From Anastatus disparis (taxonomy: Eukaryota > Arthropoda > Insecta > Hymenoptera > Eupelmidae): DNA of 64,000 nt. Location of the stretch: positions 620,001 through 684,000 of the forward strand of contig JAFFSR010000315.1 of the NCBI GenBank assembly GCA_017163975.1, read 5' to 3'. Made by a program: the position numbers and the translations under genes. Of the stretch, positions 55,220 to 64,000 are shown in pieces (the stretch's first letter is position 1; every line of letters starts with the position of its first letter). A model generated the notes under the pieces. That model saw nothing but the letters and a program-made list of their open reading frames with translations. It was not told where the DNA came from and did not search any database.

Positions 55220-55870
55220 CAATATGGCTACCAAGAGCCCGCGCACTTATCTCTCTCTCTCTCTCTCTCTCTCATACACACACACTAATCCCACGTGTCT
55301 ACCAATTTGTTTAATTACCGGTCAATAATAAAGAAAAAAAACATTAATAATTATTTAAACTTTCATGCGAATTACCAATTTAATTTTAAATTAATTGCAC
55401 GGTCAACGAAACCGTTAGACACGTGGTTAGATTTTCACTCCCGCACTCTCGAAAATTTGATATATCTAATAAAACAATTTTTAATTACTATTTCTTACGG
55501 TTCATAAATTACTTTTCAGTTTAATTTAATTTCATAGTCAACGCAGAATAGACAAGAAATTTTAATTTACAAAATGGCTGCTAAGGCCCGCGTCATGACA
55601 TGTGTTACGTAATACACACCACTATGTCCACCGATCTCAAATTTTATTTCCCGGTCAATCAAAAGAAAATTTATTATGAAATTTTCACTAATATAATTAA
55701 ATTAAAAGAGAATTTAACCGGTCAACGAAATCGTTGAACACGTGGTCAAATTTTCATTTCACTTTATCGGTCTACAATTCAAACTTTTACAATCAAATTT
55801 TACGAATTTATAACTACGCCTCGCAACAATTAATTTTTCTAATTTTACCAGTTAACGCTGTCACAATCAT
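55220..55870. repeat. two tandem copies of a 320-350 bp unit
   Basis: Matching landmarks: AATATGGCTACC (55221) with AAAATGGCTGCT (55571); CGGTCAAT (55319) with the same at 55652; GGTCAACGAAACCGTT (55401) with GGTCAACGAAATCGTT (55720), each followed by ACACGTGGT. Spacing drifts 350 to 319 through indels, partly a CT-repeat expansion at 55250-55273. Confidence 0.75.
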
Positions 55871-57110
55871 TTTAATTTTATTTTATACGCCCATACTGAA
55901 TTTACACTTTTTAGTCGGCGAGAGCCGTTAGTTCACAACAATCTTTATTAATTTGGACTACAGTCCACTCACCATTATAGAAGTCGTTGACGAGACGAAG
56001 GGAAGCTAGTCGACGATGTCGGCAATGGTGGTTAGACTGGCTCGCTTTTTCTCTTTCTCTCTCTCTCTCTCTCTCTGTGTCTGGTCAGCTAGTCGACGCC
56101 GGCTGCAAGGAACCGCAAAGGAATCAGGTCGATGAAATCTTCCTCTGGAAATCTCTATCTGATCGACTCTGCTATTCTCTCAGCACGCTCCAGGTCTCTG
56201 TACAGCTCCAAGACAACGCACGAAAAATCTCCAGACTGGAATATCCTTCGAGTGACTAAAGAGAGCTCCGACACGGCACGAGGACAGCAACCGAGTCAGT
56301 TGCACGATAACCGCTTCCTTCGTCTCAAGTCCTCTTCCTTCTTCTTTACTATCTTCTGTCTTCTTCTATGTTCTTCTTATCCAATCCATAATTTCTTGTC
56401 TAATTTCTTATTTTTTTCATTGGTTGATCTCGTTTCCGGTCTTCGAACGCCAGTCTTCAACATGCGCGCCACCTTTAATAAGAGAAATTCAAGTCTCTTT
56501 GTATGCTTTTACTTCGCTTCCTCTTTTATCTCTTTCGTATATATAGATTTTGAGAGAGAGAGAGTACAGACATGTAAAGGCCTTATATATATAGATATAC
56601 TATATAGATAGATGTGTATGTCTACCGCGTGCCTCTTTAAGCAAAGAGAAAGAACTGGTGACATCCCCTCTCTACGTACTTCTCATCTCTCTCTATTATC
56701 TCTTGTCTCTTTCTTTGTGCTGTGCGCGAGAAGACAGCGCGCCATCATTTCTAATTTATTCTTCTAGCATGCTGATCTTCCTATCTCTTTTCTGCTTCTT
56801 GTCTCTTGAGTCTCCCTCTCTTTCTACATCTTCACTTTACCTACGGTCTACGTTAGCAGTACTGGAGCTCACACACACGGTCTGCGAATGTGTGTGTAAT
56901 GTTTGTTGCGCGTCGTTCTCCTCGTGTGCCGGGAATTTTAAACAAACAAAAAAAATCTCTTTATTAATAACTTTATTTAAATTTTTTTAAGATGCGCCCG
57001 GGTCGGTGAGTGCACCGATGGTGTGCCTGAGTATGCTTGTGTAGTTGTAAAATTTTTAATTGTTACAAAAAAAAATTTTATTGGGACGTACCACGTCACG
57101 CGCTTTGTAA
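55870..57110. other. GC-richer, pyrimidine-rich non-coding region
   Basis: Plus strand dominated by CTCT and TTCT tracts with CA and GA microsatellites. Long plus-strand frames here are low-complexity Ser/Leu/Phe artefacts. On the minus strand AATAAAG at about 55945 and GTGAGT at about 55968 hint at an LTR or 5' leader, but no coding part is linked. Confidence 0.3.
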
Positions 57111-57763
57111 TATTTGTATCTCATTAAATTTTTATATTAGATGCAAAAAGGATTGTTAAGTAATTGCAAATAGTTATTTTTTTATTCCGAAATATTCGAA
57201 TTTAAAATTAACTAAAATGTTGTATTTTAATCTTATGATTTTTTCTATTTAAATTTTGTATTTCATATATATAAAATACATTTGTGAAGATATTTTTATT
57301 AGAAATCAACACGAATTTCTTTTAAGCATGTTTCACTTATAAATTAATTTCATAATTCAAATTCATGGTCATATATTGAGGTCTGGAAATTATAGTTGTA
57401 ACTCAGTACCCAGTTCTCAGTTCATTTATATCAAATATAGTACTATCTTTGTTTTTTTAACAGAAGTAGAGTGAGAAATAGTCATTTGAAATAAATTATA
57501 CGCTTTTTTACTTTAAGCACATGTGTACATATATTTTTATATTATGTTTCATCAAATTATTTTCAATTTTATTCAGTACTCAAAATTCAATTAATTAATT
57601 CTTATTTACTTAAAACTAGTCATTTAAACATAATAATATAATAAAAGAAAATTCAACTAAGCGAAGCTAGGAGCGAAAAACTTCAATATAATTAATACCT
57701 GTTAACGTAAAACCCAATAAATTGTGTAACGATTTTCAACAGTTGATAAATATAATGTAAATC

Positions 57764-57768
<5 letters not shown>

Positions 57769-57812
<44 letters not shown>
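57769..57812. repeat. TA microsatellite
   Basis: About 21 TA units. The surrounding 57.1-57.99 kb is AT-rich with no gene seen. Confidence 0.95.
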
Positions 57813-57814
<2 letters not shown>

Positions 57815-57994
57815 ATTTTAAATTTCCAATCATTAATTTAAAACTCAAAAGTAACTATTTTAAAACGGAATATGGAAGATAAACATGTATCGTTTTAATC
57901 CTTGAATATCACGAATTTAAATATTAATTATTAGTAATTTTAAAGAGTTATATATTATATAAATAATTCTATATTTAATAATTTTCAATTTTAG

Positions 57995-58098
57995 TCACAG
58001 GAAAAGCCGCACGAGAAGAGGTTATCAATTACACTTTCTGCGAAATATTGCCCTTGAATCGAGTAGGTGAAAGATCAGTCTTCAAAAAAAGGCAGTAA
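57995..58098 (+). CDS. possible terminal exon of an unknown gene
   Basis: After an acceptor (TTTTCAATTTTAG, ending 57994) there is a 34-codon open frame reading TGKAAREEVINYTFCEILPL and ending FKKRQ before TAA at 58096-58098. Codon composition is less AT-driven than its surroundings. No matching upstream exon was found, so it may be an isolated exon or transposon relic. Confidence 0.25.
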
Positions 58099-58636
58099 GC
58101 ATCGCAAATTTATGCTCTTACTTCATAATATAACAGTACCAACATTGGTCCCTAAAATTCAAGCTATAGTACTAATTGAAATTATATCGTCACTCTTTTT
58201 TTAAGTACCTTAATACATAAATTAGATATACTTGATTTAGAACCTATTTCAACAATACTTTCTTTTCTCCGTGCAGTTGTTAGTTCTAGTAAACGTCAAA
58301 TACTGTTTTCGATTATTTCATGGTTCGTAATTGAAACACGTGATTAAAAAGAAAAAATTTCTATTATATTTTTTCATTGATTCAAATGCAATTTAGTAGA
58401 ACAAATTCTTAATTCATCATGATATAATTTGTATTTAAACAATTTTTATGCACATTGTAACTTTAATTAATCTTTTTTATAAAAATAGAAAAATTTAATT
58501 TAGTACAAAACTACAATATCACAATTCATAAGTTGTATCACTTCTTTTTTATTTTGAAATTGGCTAATTTATACATAATAATATAATATATGAAAATTCA
58601 ACCGAGCGACGTCAGGAGCGAGGTATTTTTTGCTAG

Positions 58637-59752
58637 TAATATATTAAGTTAGAATAAATTCAATTAACTCAATTCTTTTAATAAATTCAAAATGTTAATT
58701 TACACATTCAGTAATTATTAATAAAACTAAAATTAAAATTATAATAAAAATACAACTTAATTAATTACAATGAGAATAAAGTTGTTCAAATTGAATGTAA
58801 GAATTACAAGCATCACTCTACTTTTAATTAGTAATTTGCATGTCATAAGAAAAATGATTATTAATTATTATTTAAACTTATCTCTGTGGAATTTCCCTGG
58901 CTTCTTGTACGGCGTCCTCATCATTCGATGGATGATTTGGTGTACTGCGTAACATTACTTTGAAACTGAATTTAATTACGATCAAACGCGAACAATTTAA
59001 GGGGATGTAAAATGGACACTACACCTGTACTTATGAATTTAGCCTATCCTTTCATTTTATTGCAAAACTTGAGAAAAAGAAATGCTTTAGCTTGTAATAT
59101 TTACCACAAAGATTATTCAGTTAAATTTTCAAATAAATTTATTTATTAGTTTTTCAGAATTTTAGATTTGTTGTAAAAAATCTAAAAATTTTGATGTATA
59201 ATATTGAAACCCAAAATTCTGAGAAACTAATGAATAAATTTATTTGAAAATTTAACTGAATAATCTTCGTGGTTAATACTACAAGCTAAAGCATTTCTTT
59301 TCCTCAAGTTTTGCAATATAATGAAAAGATAGGCCAAATTCACGTGTCAGGTGTAGTGTCTGTCTTACATCTCCTTAAAAATAAAACTCAAAGAAAATCA
59401 TTAAATTCAATGCTGAAGTAGATCAAGCCGGTGTGCTTCCGCATGTCCCTAGCAAGAGAGAGACTTAATCGCGCGCCCAAAGTCACGCAGTAGCTATGCT
59501 CATCCCACTAATTAATTGAAAGTAGGAGAGAGTCAAGCTATGTCATTGGTGCATCATTGTATGGCCACTAGCAACAGGCACTGCAGGTAGCTGCACGTGT
59601 GGCATGGTTAGCACAATGGTCACGTTGGTGATATCAAAAGTGTTACTCGATATTTTGTTAAGCGAAGGTAACATCTTTAATACATTAAATTTTACAAAGT
59701 TATAAAATCTAATTAAAAATTTATTAAGTAAATTTATTGGTGTCACTTAACA
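58637..59752 (-). repeat. solo Gypsy LTR carrying a MITE
   Basis: Nearly identical to the LTR at 18996-19734 apart from the 374-bp MITE and scattered substitutions. There is no Gypsy internal sequence on either side, so it is a solo LTR formed by recombination between LTRs. A possible 4-bp duplication AGTA lies at 58635-58638 and 59752-59755. Confidence 0.85.
59001..59374. mobile_element. 374-bp TTAA-flanked foldback MITE
   Basis: TTAA at 58997-59000 and 59375-59378. Ends GGGGATGTAAAATGGACAC and (inverse) GGAGATGTAAGACAGACAC. Long arms pair to a centre near 59180. The empty site is seen at 19356-19359 in the other LTR. Termini differ from the GAG-starting TTAA MITEs above. Confidence 0.93.
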
Positions 59753-59759
59753 GTACAAT

Positions 59760-60330
59760 ACTTACTTTCATAATTTTTTAATCCTGTATATTTTCTTAAT
59801 AAAATTAGCTAACCTTAATAAATGTCGAGAATAAATTTCATGATTTTGATTAAGATAATAGTGATTTTGATTAATATAAAATTTTTATAAATTTAGTATT
59901 ATAATAGATATATCTAACTAAAATGTTTAACATTTTATATAATTATTAAATAAATCTTAAATGATAAATGTAATTAATAGTTTCAATCATAATTATTTTA
60001 ATATAATAATTGATATATAATAATGTTTATTTGAATCTTTTAAGATTTAGAGGATTATTTTGTTATATTTTTTATTTAATATGTTTTGACTTATTTTTAT
60101 ATTTTATAAGATATATCATAATTTTTTCACTGTGATTTTTAAATATTTTCAATAAAATGTTAAATATTTCATATAAGTATTTAACTTAATATTAACAAAA
60201 TACATTATTAATAGTTCTAATATATAATAATTAAACAAATTTAATTATTTATTTAATACTTACTTTAAATATATAATAAAATTAACTGCTAAATTTTTTA
60301 TATTATAATTATATATTATAGTATATCATA
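59760..60330. other. AT-rich spacer, nothing recognised
   Basis: Over 80 percent A+T by eye; no frame or repeat supported. Confidence 0.5.
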
Positions 60331-60863
60331 AAATTTTTTTAAGAATATTGATTATTCTTAATAAATATCTTGAATATTTATCATGATCTTGATTAATATA
60401 ATATTCAGCTATGGGTTCCCGTAATTCTTTTTTATATTCTATAATTTTATTCGCATAATATTTATAATATTCTGAAGGGCGATTCAACCTATGCTACATA
60501 TGTATGTATCACGGTGATATGTATGTACGTTCGAACGTAAGTTGGTAGCACTGCTAAGTCAAGTCGTCGCGCGCATTGAATCGTCTGTCGAACCGTCAAG
60601 ACCTTAAGTCTCCGTTTCCATGTAGATACAATTTTTGCGCGCGACGACTTGTCTTAGCAGTGCTACCAACTTACGTTCGAACGTACATACATATCACCGT
60701 GATACATACATATGTAGCATAGGTTGAATCGCCCCTCTGGTACTTCTTTCCAATTATTGAATTCGAGTTTTTCATCATTTCCGCCAATATAAGAATTCAT
60801 CATATTATTTAAAACTAAAATTTCAGTATTATTTAAATTATCATCATCAAGATTTTCTAAATA
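60330..60863 (-). pseudogene. unknown coding fragment, target of a Helitron and a MITE
   Basis: Minus-strand frame from 60863: YLENLDDDNLNNTEILVLNN, NSYIGGNDEKLEFNNWKEVP, then (after skipping the MITE at 60475-60735 and one TCTG copy) YYKYYANKIIEYKKELREP and NQDHDKYSRYLLRII, ending at a stop near 60335. About 90 codons in one continuous frame when the MITE is skipped, which argues it was once coding. Family not recognised. Its upstream part is separated by the Helitron, whose 3' end is at 60864. Confidence 0.4.
60475..60735. mobile_element. 261-bp MITE with TCTG duplication
   Basis: TCTG at 60471-60474 and 60736-60739. The arms start GGGCGATTCAACCTATG and match their inverse for about 90 bp, including CACGGTGATATGTATGTACG. 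The centre contains GCGCGCGACGACTTG. No coding capacity. It interrupts the coding fragment in frame. Confidence 0.9.
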
Positions 60864-60886
60864 CTAGCGACATTCACGCGCGCGAA
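60864..60886 (-). other. Helitron 3' terminus: hairpin plus CTAG
   Basis: On the minus strand a GC-rich hairpin TTCGCGCGCGTGAA (60873-60886) is followed by TGTCG and CTAG, then host T. A hairpin about 10 nt before CTRR, with T following, is the hallmark of Helitron 3' ends, so the terminus is placed at 60864. Confidence 0.8.
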
Positions 60887-61069
60887 GCTTGCAACAAATT
60901 TATACTCCAGGGTCAACTATGGATATAATAACATCTATAAACATGATAAGTAATTTTAATAAACGAATTTATTTTAGTAGCAATTTTGTTTTTAAAAAAA
61001 TGATGAGTGGTCATCCATCAAAAATTAATTTTAAATAAAAACTAAAATTATGAACCTTAAAATCAAACA

Positions 61070-61246
61070 GTTCGAAGTGCCATTAATATATCATCAAAAA
61101 AATTTTTATATAATTTTTCACATACATAATTTTCAATATTTATATTAGTTCTTTGGCTTGTGGGATATAAGATCAAACTCTAGACATCATAGCATACAAC
61201 TGACCATGATCAAAAACTTCTCTTCATCAATCAATAATTATATTAT
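61070..61246 (-). pseudogene. Helitron helicase motif VI and C-terminus
   Basis: Minus-strand reading REVFDHGQLYAMMSRV (about 61170-61225) is PIF1-family motif VI, with two stops just before and one just after. The tail NINIENYVCEKLYKNFF follows. It joins in frame to 63814-63960 when the insertion and one 14-bp repeat are skipped. Confidence 0.85.
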
Positions 61247-61971
61247 TCTTGAGCAGCTGACAACAGCTAAAAATTTTTTTAAGGAACTGAATAAACTAAT
61301 AGCAGTATCTGTTTCAATTTTTCTTTATTTACAACAGATAAGTGATTTGAAACATAATAGAGACAAATCTGCGTTGGTTACGCACTGTAAAATTCTGGCC
61401 ATAGCTTTGATACAAACATAGGAACCTCAAACATATTAGACATTGAATGCAATTATCAAAAAAGATTGTTATCAGAAATGATACATATTAAAAAATATAA
61501 AAATTGCAATAATACACGACACTGAAAAATTAATCAACGTATATAATAAATACATAGTTGAATTATTAAAAAGAAATTTTTTTGATAAAACGGTTTCAAG
61601 AATAAATTATTTAAAATAAAACGCAATAATTGTTAAATTAGATTAAATATAATTAAATCAAATTCATTCATGTGAGTCAAAATCTTGAATCAAATACCAA
61701 GTACATAAAGGAACACACTTGCTAGTCACTTTGTACAAACGTAACTCACCTAAATTACCTATGTCAAAGATTTGTATAACTTGCGAAAATTTTTATTATT
61801 AATAGAAATATCTATTATTATATATTTTTATAAAACAAAAATAGTTTGACAGTTATGCAATACCACATGTTTAATACTTGTAAATTTCATTTTTTATTTT
61901 TATTGTTACGCCTAAAATGTATTTTTTTAGGTGATGTTTTTTTAATGTATTGTTGATGAATTTAGAAATTT

Positions 61972-62160
61972 TTGACCATTAAGAAACTGTTATCAGTTGT
62001 TATTAAATTTTATGTTTTAGCACCTGAAGAAGCCTCTCTAAATATAGAGGAGAAAAGTCGTTTTTTCTTTTATAGAAATAAAGAAAAATTGAAACAGCTG
62101 TTGCTATTAGTTTATTCACAGTTAGAAATATTAAAACCAAAGTTTGTTAAAACCAGTTAA
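61972..62160 (+). CDS. small unassigned frame in the insertion
   Basis: 62 codons opening with TTG rather than ATG (TTGACCATTAAGAAACTG) and ending KFVKTS. Lys/Leu-rich and without a recognised motif. Low support. Confidence 0.12.
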   Translation: MTIKKLLSVVIKFYVLAPEEASLNIEEKSRFFFYRNKEKLKQLLLLVYSQLEILKPKFVKTS

Positions 62161-62489
62161 CAGACAAAAATGTGTGTTACTTTAACAGACAAAATGTCTT
62201 TAAAGGATTTAACAAACAAATGTCTGTTAAAATTTTACTTATAAATTACAGACATTGTCTGTCAATGTACTAAAACTTTTTTTGGTCTTGTTTTTCGTAC
62301 ACATACATACACATTTTATATATAGTTTTATTTTTTTTTAAATTCACGTTTAAATTAATAAATGTACAAGAACTCAAGAAATATTAGAAAGAACGTTTTT
62401 TATTATATCCTATACAATATTATATTCGTTTATAATATGATATTCATTGTCTAATGAATAGCTTTCGTGACATTTACAATGATATAATT

Positions 62490-63516
62490 TTAATAATTGT
62501 TAACCATTTTTATAAACAAATTATAATAATGCATTAAAAAAAAAAAAAAATTCTGATATTTTTAGGTCATTTTGAGTAAAAAAGGTTCTCATGAACATAT
62601 TGTTAAAATGAACTGAATCGGCAGAAAAAAATCGCAATTTGAAAAAATGCGATTTTTCAAAACTTTGACAGCCTATAGCTCAGCTTCTACTAATTTCATT
62701 TTAACTCACAATAGCTTAAATTGTTTGTTAAAATATAAACTTAAAGATTACAGTAGTTAGCGACCGTATTTATAATGATTACATTACCCATTAAGAGGCG
62801 GTCGGGACTATTTGCCGCATGAGGGCGCTGCGGTCAGGTGAGAGAAAAATGTAAAATAATTTTTACTCAGCGATTTACAATTTACTGAAACAATAATATA
62901 CCCCTAATGTTGTCAATAAATCCAGCCACATATATGTAGAATAATTATTGATGCTAATCTTGTTTGAAAAGTTTAAAATATTGTTGTAAAGCGAAAAATG
63001 CAGCACGAGATAGAGCCGGCGTGAGCATATGTATTCATCATTCTTTGGTATTACTTTCTTTGTCGCACTAAAGAAAAATACACATGTTTACATCGACTCT
63101 ATTATGCGCAAAATTGTTCGCTTTACAAAAATATTTTAGACTTTTCAAACAAGATTAGCATCAATAATTATTCTATATATATATGGCAAGAGTTATTGAC
63201 AATATTAGAGGTATATTATTGTCTTAATAAATTGTAAATCCGTGTATAAAAAATATTTTATATTCTTCTCTCACTTGCAGCGCCACCAAGCGGCAAATGG
63301 TTTCGACCGCTTCTCAATCGCTCAAAAAAGTACCGTTTTTTGAAAAATCGCGTTTTTTCAAACTTTGCGATTTGTTTTCTGCCGATTCAATGTATTTTAG
63401 CAATTTGCGCATGAGAACCTTTTTTACTCAAAATAAACTAAAAAATATGATAAAATTTTTTTTTTTAAGCGCATTTTTATAATTTGTATATAAAAATTGT
63501 TAATAATTATTAAATG
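62490..63516. mobile_element. 1-kb foldback element
   Basis: The left arm (62490 to about 63030) and right arm (about 63060 to 63516) are inverted copies over nearly the whole length: for example GATGCTAATCTTGTTTGAAA near 62950 and its inverse near 63150, GTTCTCATG near 62586 and its inverse near 63411, and AATCGGCAGAAAA near 62616 and its inverse near 63380. The centre near 63045 is a short unpaired loop. A frame on the right arm (63297-63482) is palindrome sequence, not a gene. Confidence 0.85.
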
Positions 63517-63813
63517 CGCCATTTTCAGACTTTCTACCCGTAAAATTTCGGATTCAGCTGGTCAAAATACATTAAAAAAACCTGGGTAGAATCGAGGACC
63601 TCGATCGACCAAGACTTATGTAGTTTGCCCCTGAACTATCTGTTCTAGTCGTTTGTTACGGACATTTTCAGAATCAACTGACATAAAGTCTGTTAAATCG
63701 TCACATCCTTGTTTGTTACTTCAACAGACAATTTTAGTAACGGAAAAAAAAGTTAACAGACTACACAATTGTTTTTAACCGTGTTCAGTTCCTTAAAAGA
63801 ATAATTATATTAT

Positions 63814-64000
63814 CAAACGTTTGTCCATGTAATTTATTATTCGTCATAGCAAAAGATAATTCACATGGGAATTACGTTCTTTTAAATGTAAAAGGAATAT
63901 TCATTTTCACAATATAATCTATTACGGTTCGGAAAAATATTATCTTATAACACCCGTCAAAATTTTAAATTTTAATAAATGATTAGAAAATTCTAAAATT
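63814..64000 (-). pseudogene. Helitron helicase motif V region
   Basis: Minus-strand reading IDYIVKMNIPFTFKRT, a stop, then FPCELSFAMTNNKLHGQTF; the family pattern is a basic-Gln-Phe-Pro block followed by FAMTINKSQGQ. An in-frame TAA replaces the Gln codon. Continues off the window. Confidence 0.85.

Larger units (their letters stand above)
61247..63799. mobile_element. 2.55-kb insertion with 14-bp target duplication
   Basis: The exact 14-bp repeat AATAATTATATTAT lies at 61233-61246 and 63800-63813. Skipping insert and one copy restores FDNIIID across the helicase. Near both ends TTAAGGAACTGAA occurs in inverted orientation (about 61278 and 63785). The interior is AT-rich with repeated ACAGACAAAATGTC phrases (62160-62270, 63690-63770) and the foldback at 62490-63516. 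A 14-bp duplication is typical of LINE-type insertion, but the inverted ends are not; class unresolved. Confidence 0.65.
60864..64000 (-). mobile_element. Helitron 3' part, runs off the window
   Basis: The helicase C-terminal domain enters from the right edge and ends at a canonical 3' terminus at 60864. The element is split by the insertion 61247-63799. The 5' end lies beyond 64000. Confidence 0.85.

Noticed and set aside
55987..56990. Plus-strand frames of 90-159 codons
   Set aside because: Low-complexity Ser/Leu/Phe from CTCT and TTCT tracts; they overlap in different frames.

Overview
The window looks like nuclear DNA of an insect, most likely a hymenopteran (parasitoid-wasp type). It is very AT-rich and packed with transposable-element debris of arthropod type: Helitrons, a Ty3/Gypsy element, a LINE, a tRNA-headed SINE, many foldback MITEs, TA microsatellites and minisatellites. 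There are no bacterial operons or ribosome-binding sites. No intact protein-coding host gene was found. The species is an inference from element families I recognise by eye.

Layout. 1-2.6 kb: an isolated GC-richer block with a TATA box and a candidate spliced non-coding RNA carrying five tandem stem-loops that share one apical-loop sequence; this is the most interesting locus. 2.6-5.3 kb: decayed plus-strand Helitron. 5.9-9.4 kb: complex satellite, into which sits a 2.59-kb transposon with 612-bp terminal inverted repeats. 9.4-15.4 kb: a broken minus-strand gene resembling the N-terminal part of BEN-domain genes, split by a LINE in its intron and flanked by MITEs. 15.9-18.8 kb: TA-duplicating MITE, SINE with perfect target duplication, TTAA MITE, and a foldback element made of 12-bp palindromes. 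19.0-28.8 kb: minus-strand Gypsy retrotransposon (3' LTR, integrase, macro-domain-like segment, RNase H, RT, protease, Gag), broken by stops and by a MITE; no 5' LTR was found.

28.8-34.5 kb: AT-rich, no genes. 34.5-48.3 kb: a minus-strand Helitron with an upstream Ulp1-like peptidase. It is split by a TA-duplicating element (37791-45833), which is itself split by a 6.9-kb transposon (37884-44797) with its own promoter, a frameshifted DDE-type transposase and a hairpin MITE. 48.5-49.5 kb: second copy of the transposase family found at 7.6 kb. 50.3-54.1 kb: three tandem-repeat fields. 55-57 kb: GC-richer, repeated, non-coding DNA. 58.6-59.8 kb: a solo copy of the Gypsy LTR carrying a MITE whose empty site is preserved in the other LTR. 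60.3-64 kb: the 3' end of another Helitron inserted in an unknown coding fragment and interrupted by a 2.55-kb insertion containing a 1-kb foldback.

The elements do not form a pathway. They form a layered insertion history that can be ordered because several insertions have exact target duplications and rejoin open frames when skipped. All positions and homology calls are by eye; no database search was possible.
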